Made by a program: the position numbers and the translations under genes | The notes under the pieces: generated by a model | The model's database searches: none | What the model was told of the DNA's origin: nothing | What the model saw: only the letters and a program-made list of their open reading frames with translations | Part shown: piece by piece, positions 1 to 5,828 of the stretch | Layout of the letters: each line of letters opens with the position of its first letter | Position numbering within the stretch: the first letter of the stretch is position 1 | NCBI GenBank assembly: GCA_937892135.1 | Contig: CALAUK010000109.1 | Span: 1-7,555, forward strand | DNA length: 7,555 nucleotides | DNA from: an uncultured Clostridia bacterium | GTDB lineage: Bacteria > Bacillota > Clostridia > UBA1381 > UMGS1253 | Direction: 5' to 3'

Positions 1-41
1 AATACGATTACTTCAGCTTCAGGAGCTTCATACTTTCTCAT
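1..41 (-). CDS. Partial short protein of KYExPExEV type, start only
   Basis: On the minus strand an ATG at 41-39 opens a frame reading MRKYEAPEAEVIV that runs off the left edge, so only 13 codons are visible. A ribosome site GAAAGGTG (50-57 on the plus strand) lies 8 nt upstream, and a near-consensus promoter lies about 50 bp further up, so this is very probably a real gene. From memory, short proteins opening with a KYExPExEV-like pattern are common and uncharacterised in gut Clostridia; some are annotated only as hypothetical. No function is assigned. The N-terminus shows no signal peptide or membrane helix in the visible part. Confidence 0.6.
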   Translation of the reverse strand, partial: MRKYEAPEAEVIV

Positions 42-87
42 ATATAACACACCTTTCTTTATTATCTGCAAAGTATCACTTATCTAC

Positions 88-116
88 ATTGTATCCAAAA
101 CAATTCTCGCTGTCAA
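88..116 (-). promoter_or_regulatory. Sigma-A promoter of the minus-strand short protein
   Basis: On the minus strand TTGACA (plus 111-116) is separated by exactly 17 bp from TACAAT (plus 88-93), which matches the vegetative consensus at 11 of 12 positions. Transcription would start near 81, giving a leader of about 40 nt before the ATG at 41. It is back to back with the yerC-like promoter. Confidence 0.85.
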
Positions 117-155
117 GATATTTTTTATAAATTTTTTATTAATTTTAAAAAAAGC

Positions 156-184
156 TTTACTTTCGCGCTTTAAAGTGTTATTAT
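156..184 (+). promoter_or_regulatory. Probable promoter of the yerC-like operon
   Basis: TTTACT (156-161), a 17-bp spacer and TATTAT (179-184) match the sigma-A consensus at 4/6 and 5/6. The predicted start near 191 leaves a leader of about 25 nt that contains the strong ribosome site AAGGAGGA (203-210). An AT-rich tract (about 120-153) lies just upstream and could act as an UP element. Confidence 0.65.
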
Positions 185-215
185 GTTCTTATAAAGATAT
201 GCAAGGAGGATTTTC

Positions 216-515
216 ATGAACGAGAAAGGAAAAAAGCCCGAAACCAAGGACCTTTTTGAGAGTATTCTTGCCTTAAAAACCGAAGAGGAATGCCGTCTTT
301 TCTTTGACGATTTGTGTACAATGAATGAGCTTAATGCTCTTTGCCAGAGAATAAATGTTGCAAAAATGCTTAAGAAAAACATGGTTTATTCTGATATCGC
401 TTCAAAAACAGGGGCATCTTCTGCTACTATAAGCAGAGTTGCAAGATGCTTAAACTATGGCGGTGGCGGATACAATATTGTTTTAGACAAGCTTTCCCAA
501 AAAGAGGGTGAATAA
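216..515 (+). CDS. YerC/YecD family TrpR-related DNA-binding protein
   Basis: This 99-residue protein matches the YerC/YecD branch of the TrpR-like helix-turn-helix fold. These are small, mostly helical and probably dimeric DNA binders of Firmicutes whose ligand and targets are largely unknown. The visible hallmarks are an N-terminal helical region with the DLCTMNEL segment (about residues 32-39), the QRINVAKML segment (44-52), and a C-terminal helix-turn-helix (about 57-79) with YSDIASKTGASSATISRV, the usual recognition-helix pattern of the family. The tail contains GGGGYN before a short last helix. The ATG has an ideal AAGGAGGA site 5 nt upstream and the length is normal. The methyltransferase start follows almost immediately, so the two are probably cotranscribed. 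It could autoregulate, but no operator is evident. The family call is firm; the biological role is not known. Confidence 0.9.
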   Translation: MNEKGKKPETKDLFESILALKTEEECRLFFDDLCTMNELNALCQRINVAKMLKKNMVYSDIASKTGASSATISRVARCLNYGGGGYNIVLDKLSQKEGE

Positions 516-516
516 T

Positions 517-1245
517 ATGGCTGAAAGTTATACCGGGTTTGCCTCTTTATATGATAAGCTCATAAAAGAAGATATCGATTACAAAAAGGCAGCCTCGTTT
601 ATAAACAGCGAAATAACAAAAAAGATTGACAATATAGTCTTGGACCTGGCGTGCGGCACGGGAAGCTTAACAAGTGAGCTTGCCTCCTTCGGCTACGATA
701 TGATAGGAATAGATATTTCAGTCGATATGCTTGATATTGCAAAAACCAAAAACCCCGACACTCTTTTTCTTTGTCAGGATATGAGAGAATTTGAGCTTTA
801 CGGAACGGTTGACTGCATCTGCTCTATGACAGATTCTTTAAACTATATAACAGACAAAGAGGATTTAGAAAAGGTTTTTTCTCTTGCAAAGAACTATCTT
901 AATCCCGAATGTCCGTTTATATTTGACTTAAATTCATACTACAAGCTCCACGATATTTTAGGAAATAACACCTTTACTTATGATGAAGATGATATTTTCT
1001 ATGTGTGGGAAAACAGCTTTGACGAAGACGAAAACATTTGCGACTTCTATTTAAGCTTTTTCGAGAAAGAAGAAAACGGATTGTACCGCCGTTTTGACGA
1101 AGAGCACTCAGAGCGTGCATATAAAAGGGAAGAAATTGAGACTTTGCTTTACAAAACAGGCTTTAAATCTGTTTTTTGCTACTCAGATTATGACAAATCG
1201 CCCGTAAACGAACTCAGTGAGCGCCTCGTTTTTGTTGCAAGGTGA
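517..1245 (+). CDS. YqeM-like class I SAM-dependent methyltransferase
   Basis: This is a soluble class I (Rossmann-fold) methyltransferase of 242 residues. Motif I is LDLACGTG (residues 42-49), the acidic residue after strand 2 is in GIDIS (about 64-68), and a QDMREF segment follows. The overall pattern (YTGFASLYD at the N-terminus, SLNYI, FDLNSYYKL, YVWENSF, RRFDEEHSERAY) resembles the Bacillus YqeM family, whose substrate is not established. I chose ATG 517 because GAGGG (504-508) lies at good spacing from it. A GTG at 508 in the same frame overlaps the preceding stop and has a poorer site, but would give 245 residues. With ATG 517 the gene begins 1 nt after the yerC-like stop, so an operon is likely. 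No clear intrinsic terminator follows before the rpmH promoter. Confidence 0.85.
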   Translation: MAESYTGFASLYDKLIKEDIDYKKAASFINSEITKKIDNIVLDLACGTGSLTSELASFGYDMIGIDISVDMLDIAKTKNPDTLFLCQDMREFELYGTVDCICSMTDSLNYITDKEDLEKVFSLAKNYLNPECPFIFDLNSYYKLHDILGNNTFTYDEDDIFYVWENSFDEDENICDFYLSFFEKEENGLYRRFDEEHSERAYKREEIETLLYKTGFKSVFCYSDYDKSPVNELSERLVFVAR

Positions 1246-1284
1246 TAATTTTTCACTAAACTGCCGTTTTACTAAAAAAAATGC

Positions 1285-1313
1285 TTGACAAACCACGAAA
1301 AAGCATATATAAT
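1285..1313 (+). promoter_or_regulatory. Consensus sigma-A promoter of rpmH
   Basis: TTGACA (1285-1290), a 17-bp spacer and TATAAT (1308-1313) are a perfect consensus promoter, as expected for a highly expressed ribosomal protein gene. Transcription should start near 1320, leaving a structured leader of about 100 nt before the rpmH ATG. Confidence 0.93.
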
Positions 1314-1319
1314 ATTTAG

Positions 1320-1421
1320 CGTACCATTAAAAATGGGTTATTTTTGTGCGCCCATTAAAAGTAAGAATGGAAATGCTTTTGCATTTTGCCATACAATTCA
1401 GATTTCAGGAGGTGTTTATTA
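1320..1421 (+). promoter_or_regulatory. Structured 5' leader of rpmH
   Basis: The leader carries CCATT (1324-1328), AATGGG (1332-1337), CCCATT (1351-1356), AATGG (1366-1370) and CCAT (1389-1392), which can pair in several mutually exclusive ways. The strongest local hairpin is ATGG-AAATGC / GCATTT-TG-CCAT with a TTTT loop (1367-1392, two-base bulge). It sits just upstream of the ideal ribosome site AGGAGGTG (1407-1414). The sequence shows the pairing potential; any regulatory role (mRNA stability or L34-level control) is inference. I do not recognise it as a named riboswitch or ribosomal leader. Confidence 0.5.
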
Positions 1422-1556
1422 ATGCTTAGAACATACCAGCCCAAGAAAAGACAGAGAAGTAAGGTTCACGGTTTCAGAAAGAGAATGAGCACTGCCAACG
1501 GCAGAAAAGTTCTGGCTAGAAGAAGACTTAAAGGTAGAAAAAGATTGTCAGCATAA
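1422..1556 (+). CDS. rpmH: 50S ribosomal protein L34
   Basis: This ORF encodes 44 residues, starting MLRTYQPKKRQRSKVHGF and ending GRKRLSA, which is the L34 signature and the usual length. L34 is a small, extremely basic protein that is buried among 23S rRNA helices of the large ribosomal subunit. The visible hallmarks are TYQPK, the K/R-rich core, FRKRMSTANGR and VLARRRLKGRKRLSA. The ATG has a perfect AGGAGGTG site 7 nt upstream. It has its own consensus promoter, a structured leader, and a hairpin terminator that begins in its stop codon, so a short abundant mRNA is expected with part of the transcription reading into rnpA. The rpmH-rnpA adjacency is the conserved bacterial arrangement. Confidence 0.98.
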   Translation: MLRTYQPKKRQRSKVHGFRKRMSTANGRKVLARRRLKGRKRLSA

Positions 1557-1582
1557 AAGGCCACTTAGTGGTCTTTTCTTTT
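1555..1582 (+). terminator. Intrinsic terminator/attenuator between rpmH and rnpA
   Basis: AAAAGGCCAC (1555-1564), a TTA loop and GTGGTCTTTT (1568-1577) form a 10-bp stem with one G-T wobble, followed by CTTTT. It overlaps the rpmH stop codon. Because no convincing promoter follows before rnpA, it probably acts as a partial terminator that sets a high L34 to RnpA ratio. Confidence 0.8.
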
Positions 1583-1635
1583 AGCAGACAATTTGTTTCT
1601 CCGTTTGTTTTAGTTTATTATTTGGCGGTGATTTT

Positions 1636-1983
1636 TTGAAAAAAACATTTTCAATGAAATATAACCGTGACTTTAAGCGTTTGTATTTAAAAGGCAAATC
1701 CGTATGTGGCGGATACCTTGTTATGTATTACAGAAAAGCTAAAGTCCCTAATAACGTTTTAGGTATCACCGTAACAAAAAAATTGGGAAAAGCCGTTGTA
1801 AGAAATCGCATAAAAAGACTTATAAGAGAAAGCTATCGCCTCAAAGAAGATTTGATAGCTTCAGGTTATTACATCGTTTTTGTTGCACGAAACAAAGCAG
1901 TAGGTGCCAGCTTTGAAAAAATAAGCCATGATATGAGTTTTCTTCTTAAAAAAAGCGGAATTATTCCGCCGTCCGAAGAATAA
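1636..1983 (+). CDS. rnpA: Ribonuclease P protein component
   Basis: RnpA is the small basic protein that binds the catalytic RNase P RNA and helps it cleave the 5' leader from tRNA precursors. The 115-residue length is typical. The N-terminus (KTFSMKYNRDFKRLY) is the family's pre-tRNA-contacting start region. The RNR motif lies in LGKAVVRNRIKRLIRE (residues 50-65, RNR at 56-58), the main RNA-binding signature. I chose the TTG at 1636 because GGCGGTGAT (1624-1632), close to the ribosome-binding consensus, lies just upstream and the resulting MKKTF start fits the family. The in-frame ATG at 1654 would be about 20 nt away from that site. It follows rpmH and is probably transcribed by read-through, then continues into yidD with a 15-nt gap. 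Confidence 0.95.
   Translation: MKKTFSMKYNRDFKRLYLKGKSVCGGYLVMYYRKAKVPNNVLGITVTKKLGKAVVRNRIKRLIRESYRLKEDLIASGYYIVFVARNKAVGASFEKISHDMSFLLKKSGIIPPSEE
1948..1969 (-). terminator. Possible antisense terminator within the rnpA 3' end
   Basis: The perfect 6-bp stem GCGGAA / TTCCGC with a TTA loop (1955-1969) is preceded on the plus strand by seven A (1948-1954). On the minus strand it therefore reads as a GC-rich hairpin followed by seven T, the form of an intrinsic terminator. On the plus strand no T-run follows, so it should not stop sense transcription. No minus-strand gene is evident here, and chance within coding sequence is possible. Confidence 0.35.
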
Positions 1984-1998
1984 ACACACGGAGTTGAT

Positions 1999-2217
1999 TT
2001 GATTTTGAAAAAATTTCTGCTTTTTTTGATTTCTTTTTACCGAAAGCATCTGTCGGGCGCAAAGGCGCATCCAACATGCAAGTTTTATCCGACCTGCTCG
2101 CAGTATGCTATTGATGCAATCACAAAATACGGTGCTTTAAAAGGGAGTGCGCTTGCAATATGGCGCATACTTCGTTGTAACCCCTTTTCAAAAGGCGGGT
2201 ACGACCCCGTTAAATAG
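1999..2217 (+). CDS. yidD: Membrane protein insertion efficiency factor YidD
   Basis: YidD is a small, membrane-associated (amphipathic N-terminal helix) protein encoded between rnpA and yidC in most bacteria. It is reported to help YidC/Sec-dependent insertion of inner-membrane proteins. The family hallmarks are all present in 72 residues: hydrophobic/basic start (KKFLLFLISFYRKHLS), CKFYPTCSQYA with two conserved cysteines (C27 and C33), GALKGSALAIWRILRCNPF and the terminal GGYDPV. Two in-frame TTG codons compete as the start. TTG 1999 lies 5 nt after GGAG (1990-1993) and gives MILKKF. TTG 2005 lies 11 nt away and gives MKKF, which looks more like relatives. I keep 1999 on spacing. It lies 15 nt after rnpA and 27 nt before yidC. 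Confidence 0.93.
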   Translation: MILKKFLLFLISFYRKHLSGAKAHPTCKFYPTCSQYAIDAITKYGALKGSALAIWRILRCNPFSKGGYDPVK

Positions 2218-2244
2218 CACTGTTTTGAGAAAGGAACTTTAAAT

Positions 2245-3204
2245 ATGCTTGATTGGATTGCAATTCCTTTGGGGTATATCCTCAATTTTATCTATAGTTT
2301 TGTTAGTAATTACGGACTATCCATTATTCTTTTCACATTGATTGTTAAGCTGATTTTAATGCCCCTTAGCATAAAATCTCAGAAATCAATGGCGAAAACA
2401 CAGAAGCTTGCACCTCTTGTGCAGGAGCTTCAGAGAAAATATGCAAATGACCAGCAAAAGCTTAATCAGGAAATGATGGAGCTTTATAAAGCGAACGATG
2501 CAAAGCCCACAGCGGGTTGTCTGCCTCTTTTGCTTCAGTTCCCCATCATTATTGCGCTATACAGAGTTATCCAGGCGCCCATTAGGTTTATTTGCCGTGG
2601 TGATATAACATCAAAAATTGATGCAATCAAAAAAATTGTAACAGATAATCCCGATGCTTTTAATACTTCTATCAAAGATGGTATCGCTCAAAGCTCGGAA
2701 ATCGCAATAAGCAGTGTTGCTGACAATCCTTTGTTTAAGGCGCTTAATATCGCTGAATGGAAGATTGACTATTCATTTTTAGGTCTTGACCTTTCAAGAA
2801 ACCCCAGCGAAGCGCTTAGCCTTTTATTTTCACACTCAAGCCTTACAGGCGAAGTTGTTTCTGTTTTGCTTTTGCTTTTAATCCCTGTTTTAGCAGGTGT
2901 TACTTCATGGCTTTTAACAAAGCTTAATCCCCAGCAGAAGCAGATGGAGGAAAACAAAAAGAAAAATGCGGGTCAGGACGAACAGCCGGATATGGGTAAA
3001 ACTATGAATATGGTTATGCCTCTTATGTCCGCCGGCTTTACTTTTATGTTCTCCGCAGGCATTGGTGTATATTGGATTGCTTCAAACGTTTTCCAGATTA
3101 TTCAGCAACAGATAACATTCCATTATTTCAAATCTAGAGAGGATGAGACAGTTGTCATTAACACAATCAAACCAAATAGAAAAGACAGCAAAAAACATAG
3201 ATGA
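2245..3204 (+). CDS. yidC: Membrane protein insertase YidC/Oxa1 family
   Basis: This 319-residue polytopic membrane protein is the insertase that helps proteins enter and fold in the cytoplasmic membrane, alone or with Sec. Hydrophobic segments lie at about residues 5-20 and 22-42, then an amphipathic charged cytoplasmic hairpin (about 45-85, QKLAPLVQELQRKYANDQQK), CLPLLLQFPIIIALYRVI (about 92-109), a helix near 203-225 and a C-terminal pair in MPLMSAGFTFMFSAGIGVYWIASN. The conserved positive residue in the groove is lysine (K35 in FTLIVKLILMPL) where arginine is usual in many bacteria. There is no lipobox, unlike Bacillus SpoIIIJ. A GAAAGGA site lies 9 nt before the ATG. The 3' end overlaps the jag start by 53-62 nt. 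Confidence 0.95.
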   Translation: MLDWIAIPLGYILNFIYSFVSNYGLSIILFTLIVKLILMPLSIKSQKSMAKTQKLAPLVQELQRKYANDQQKLNQEMMELYKANDAKPTAGCLPLLLQFPIIIALYRVIQAPIRFICRGDITSKIDAIKKIVTDNPDAFNTSIKDGIAQSSEIAISSVADNPLFKALNIAEWKIDYSFLGLDLSRNPSEALSLLFSHSSLTGEVVSVLLLLLIPVLAGVTSWLLTKLNPQQKQMEENKKKNAGQDEQPDMGKTMNMVMPLMSAGFTFMFSAGIGVYWIASNVFQIIQQQITFHYFKSREDETVVINTIKPNRKDSKKHR

Positions 3205-3805
3205 CGCGATACTTGCCGCCTTGGAAGAGCTTGGCGTAGGTCGCGATAAAGTTGATGTTGAAGTTATAGATGAAGGAACAAAAGGTCTTTTGGGTATATT
3301 CGGCGGAAAGGACGCAAAGGTGCGTGTAAGCCTTAAGAAGAACCCCATTAAGCTTGCAACAGATTTTCTTAAAGAAATATTTGACGAAATGGGCCTTTCA
3401 GTAGATTTCGAAACAAATCTTGACGGAAATGACCTTACAATTAACCTTGTTGGCGACGATATGGGAATCATAATCGGCAAAAGAGGCGAAACTTTAGATG
3501 CTCTTCAGTATCTTACAAGCCTTGTTGTGAATCACAGAGACGGTTCTTATATCAAAGTTACATTAGACACTGAAAATTACAGAATAAAGCGTCAGGATGC
3601 GCTTCGTGCATTAGCTTTAAGAATTGCAGAAAAGGTTTCAAGAACAGGCAGACGCCATATATTTGAGCCTATGAATCCATACGAGAGAAGAGTTTTGCAC
3701 GCAACACTTCAGTCTCACGAAGTTGTTACAACATATTCAATCGGAGAAGACCCCAACCGTAAGGTTGTGGTAGCTTTGAAAAATGACAGCCGTAAAAAAC
3801 AGTAA
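3143..3805 (+). CDS. jag: Jag/KhpB family RNA-binding protein
   Basis: Jag (KhpB, EloR) is a cytoplasmic RNA-binding protein. In streptococci it partners KhpA and affects cell elongation and division; here the role is inferred from the family. Domains in order are Jag-N (about residues 12-65, with KTAKNIDDAILAALEELG and KGLLGIFGGKDAKVRV), a KH domain whose GxxG loop is the GKRG within GIIIGKRGETLDALQYL, and a C-terminal R3H domain with NPYERRVLHATLQ, containing the R-x3-H motif. The ATG at 3143 has AGAGAGG directly abutting it, whereas an in-frame TTG at 3152 lies 9 nt from the same site and may be the true start (217 residues). Either start lies inside the yidC end, which suggests translational coupling. 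The yidC-jag order is conserved in Firmicutes. Confidence 0.92.
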   Translation: MRQLSLTQSNQIEKTAKNIDDAILAALEELGVGRDKVDVEVIDEGTKGLLGIFGGKDAKVRVSLKKNPIKLATDFLKEIFDEMGLSVDFETNLDGNDLTINLVGDDMGIIIGKRGETLDALQYLTSLVVNHRDGSYIKVTLDTENYRIKRQDALRALALRIAEKVSRTGRRHIFEPMNPYERRVLHATLQSHEVVTTYSIGEDPNRKVVVALKNDSRKKQ

Positions 3806-3862
3806 AACGGCAGGTTAACATAAGCTGAAAACGGCAGGAATTTTTAATTCTCTGCCGTTTTT
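3804..3862 (+). terminator. Hairpin terminator with duplicated 5' arm, jag-mnmE
   Basis: AAAACGGCAGG occurs twice (3804-3814 and 3828-3838). The second copy forms a strong hairpin with CTGCCGTTTT (3852-3861): a 10-bp outer stem, a one-base bulge at 3851, a GAATT/AATTC inner stem and a TTT loop, ending in a T-run. The first copy could pair with the same 3' arm instead. The T-run ends only about 20 nt before the mnmE ATG, so termination there must be incomplete or mnmE has a promoter I do not see. Confidence 0.75.
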
Positions 3863-3882
3863 ATATGAAAGGTTTTGGTTTT

Positions 3883-5265
3883 ATGAATATCAAAGACACT
3901 ATTGCAGCAATCTCAACCCCAATCGGAACGGGCGGCTTAGGCGTTATAAGAATAAGCGGAGATGATGCAGTTAAAATCGCAGATAAAATTTTTGTTTCTC
4001 CAAAAGGAAATGCACTTTGTGATGCCCCTTCGCACACAATACATTATGGTCACATAAAAGACCCTGAGACAAACGAAATAGCAGATGAGGTTTTGGTAAG
4101 CCTTATGCGCGCGCCAAAAACATTTACAGCGGAAGATGTTGTTGAAATTTCAACACATGGCTCCCCCACTGTTTTGAAAAAAGTTCTTTTGCTTATCGTA
4201 AAGCACGGCGCACGACTTGCCGAAGCAGGAGAGTTTACAAAGCGTGCATTTTTAAACGGCAGAATCGACCTTTCACGCGCAGAAGCGGTTATAGATGTTA
4301 TAAACTCAAACAGCGAAGCCTCTTTAAACACAGCGCTTTCTCAGCTTGAGGGCTCACTTTATAATGCAATAGAAGAAATCCGCGAACCGCTTTTGTATGC
4401 ATTAGCTCAGTTTGCGGCAGCAGTAGATTATCCTGATGAAGAAATTTCAGAGCTTACTGAAAGCTCTTTAGAAGAAATTTTAGATAACTGCATTTTAAAA
4501 TGTGACACACTTTTAGACGGCGCAAATGACGGAAGAATTGCAAAAGAAGGTATTTGCTGTGTTCTTGCAGGTTGCCCGAATGTTGGAAAATCATCTCTTC
4601 TTAACACTCTTTCAGGCGCTTCAAGAGCAATCGTAACCGATATTGAGGGTACTACACGAGATATAATAGAAGAAAGTATAATTATAGACAGTATTGCTAT
4701 ACGCCTTATCGATACAGCAGGTATAAGAGACACAGAAGATGAAGTTGAAAAAATAGGCGTTGAAAAGTGTAAGGACTACATTAATGCGGCAGATATCGCA
4801 CTGGTTATTTTAGACTCTTCAAGGCATCTTAAAGAAGAGGATATCGAGGTTTTAAAAATAACAGAAGCTAAAAAGCGAATTATCCTTTTAAATAAAACTG
4901 ACCTGCCCGCCGTTCTTACAGAAGACGAAATCAAAGACTACACAAACGGCGATGCGGTTATAAATATAAGCGCAAAAAGTCTTGACGGAATAAAAAATTT
5001 AAAAGAAGAAATTATAAAACTCATTAATATTAAAAAGATTTCACAGACGAGCGTTATGCTTTCAAATGTCCGTCATATCACAGCAATCGAAGAGGCAAAA
5101 ACAGCGCTCTCGGGTGCAAAGGAAACTCTTCTTTCAGGTATGCCTATGGATATGTGCGCAATAGATGTCGCAGGTGCGCTTGAAAGTTTAGGTCAGATTA
5201 CAGGCGTAAGCGTAAGCGCAGATATAGTTGATAAGATATTTAAAGAATTCTGTGTTGGAAAATAA
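3883..5265 (+). CDS. mnmE: tRNA modification GTPase MnmE (TrmE)
   Basis: MnmE, with MnmG, installs the carboxymethylaminomethyl group on uridine 34 of certain tRNAs, using a methylene-tetrahydrofolate-derived carbon, FAD and GTP. I start it at ATG 3883, giving MNIKDTIAAISTPIG, the standard family N-terminus, with GAAAGG (3867-3872) 10 nt upstream. An ATG at 3865 would add six residues but lies against the hairpin and has no ribosome site. The 460 residues match the usual length. Residues 1-118 or so are the tetrahydrofolate-binding domain. The G domain shows the P-loop GCPNVGKS (230-237), TTRD, DTAG (277-280), NKTD (337-340) and SAK. The protein ends FCVGK, the conserved C-terminal motif with the catalytically important cysteine (C457). 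MnmG is not in the following position. Confidence 0.97.
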   Translation: MNIKDTIAAISTPIGTGGLGVIRISGDDAVKIADKIFVSPKGNALCDAPSHTIHYGHIKDPETNEIADEVLVSLMRAPKTFTAEDVVEISTHGSPTVLKKVLLLIVKHGARLAEAGEFTKRAFLNGRIDLSRAEAVIDVINSNSEASLNTALSQLEGSLYNAIEEIREPLLYALAQFAAAVDYPDEEISELTESSLEEILDNCILKCDTLLDGANDGRIAKEGICCVLAGCPNVGKSSLLNTLSGASRAIVTDIEGTTRDIIEESIIIDSIAIRLIDTAGIRDTEDEVEKIGVEKCKDYINAADIALVILDSSRHLKEEDIEVLKITEAKKRIILLNKTDLPAVLTEDEIKDYTNGDAVINISAKSLDGIKNLKEEIIKLINIKKISQTSVMLSNVRHITAIEEAKTALSGAKETLLSGMPMDMCAIDVAGALESLGQITGVSVSADIVDKIFKEFCVGK

Positions 5266-5279
5266 TAAGGAGGCTTTTT

Positions 5280-5816
5280 ATGGTATATGTATTTTTAGCA
5301 GACGGTTTTGAAGAAATTGAGGCTATCGCGCCGATAGATATTATGAGAAGAGCGGGCATCTGCGTAAAAACTGTGGGCGTTACAGGAAAAACCGTTACCG
5401 GTGCTCACGAAATAGAAATATCATCAGATATCTCTTTAAATGAGGTTTCTTTAGACAAGGCCTCGCTTTTGTTTCTTCCCGGCGGCATGCCCGGAACAAC
5501 CAACCTTTTAGAAAACGAGAAGGTTAAAGAATTAATAATTTCTGCAAACGAAAAAGGCATTTATATTTCTGCCATTTGTGCAGCACCAATGATTTTAGGA
5601 AAACTAGGCCTTTTAAAAGGAAAAAATGCCACTTGCTTCCCCGGTTTTGAAGAATATCTTGAGGGTGCAAATGCAAAAAACGACAAGGTTGTTTTTGATG
5701 GTAACATTATAACTTCAAGAGGAGCAGGAACTGCTCATCTTCTTGGCTTTAAATTTGTTGAAATTTTAAAAGAAAAACAGATGGCAGACGAGCTTTCTTC
5801 TGCTATGCAGTATTAA
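5280..5816 (+). CDS. DJ-1/PfpI family protein (YajL-like)
   Basis: This 178-residue cytoplasmic protein belongs to the DJ-1 branch of the DJ-1/PfpI superfamily. Members have been called chaperones, glyoxalases/deglycases or thiamine-related proteins, and the true activity is debated, so I assign only the family. The N-terminus (VYVFLADGFEEIEAIAPIDIMRRAG) matches human DJ-1 closely; E14 corresponds to the conserved Glu18. The nucleophile elbow AICAAP places the reactive cysteine at C100 (DJ-1 Cys106), and LPGGMPG and TSRGAGT are conserved loops. The ATG has a perfect AAGGAGG site 6 nt upstream and lies 14 nt after mnmE, so it is probably cotranscribed with it. The following terminator closes the cluster. 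Its place is where mnmG often lies in related genomes. Confidence 0.92.
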   Translation: MVYVFLADGFEEIEAIAPIDIMRRAGICVKTVGVTGKTVTGAHEIEISSDISLNEVSLDKASLLFLPGGMPGTTNLLENEKVKELIISANEKGIYISAICAAPMILGKLGLLKGKNATCFPGFEEYLEGANAKNDKVVFDGNIITSRGAGTAHLLGFKFVEILKEKQMADELSSAMQY

Positions 5817-5828
5817 AAAACTGATAAT

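Noticed and set aside
80..88. TTATCTACA, one mismatch from a DnaA box, near an rpmH-type cluster that often lies by the origin
   Set aside because: It is single, with no cluster of boxes, no DNA-unwinding region with repeats and no dnaA in view; an origin cannot be supported.
170..382. Minus-strand ORF of 70 codons opposite the yerC-like gene
   Set aside because: It is the shadow of a well-supported gene, with low-complexity serine/phenylalanine-rich translation and no ribosome site.
1246..1275. Terminator after the methyltransferase gene
   Set aside because: Only 4-5 bp stems (GTGA/TCAC and TAAAC/GTTTA) can be drawn, and they are too weak to call.
1320..1421. Known riboswitch in the rpmH leader
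   Set aside because: No riboswitch core motif that I know of is visible; only local hairpins and alternating segments are seen.
1593..1621. TTGTTT-N17-TATTAT as a promoter for rnpA
   Set aside because: The -35 matches only 3/6, and the predicted start near 1628 would fall inside the rnpA ribosome site, leaving almost no leader.
2567..2573. TTATCCA as a DnaA box in yidC
   Set aside because: It is an isolated partial match inside conserved coding sequence.
3082..3480. Minus-strand ORF of 132 codons opposite the yidC end and jag
   Set aside because: Both plus-strand genes have clear family motifs; the translation is serine/proline-rich and resembles no family.
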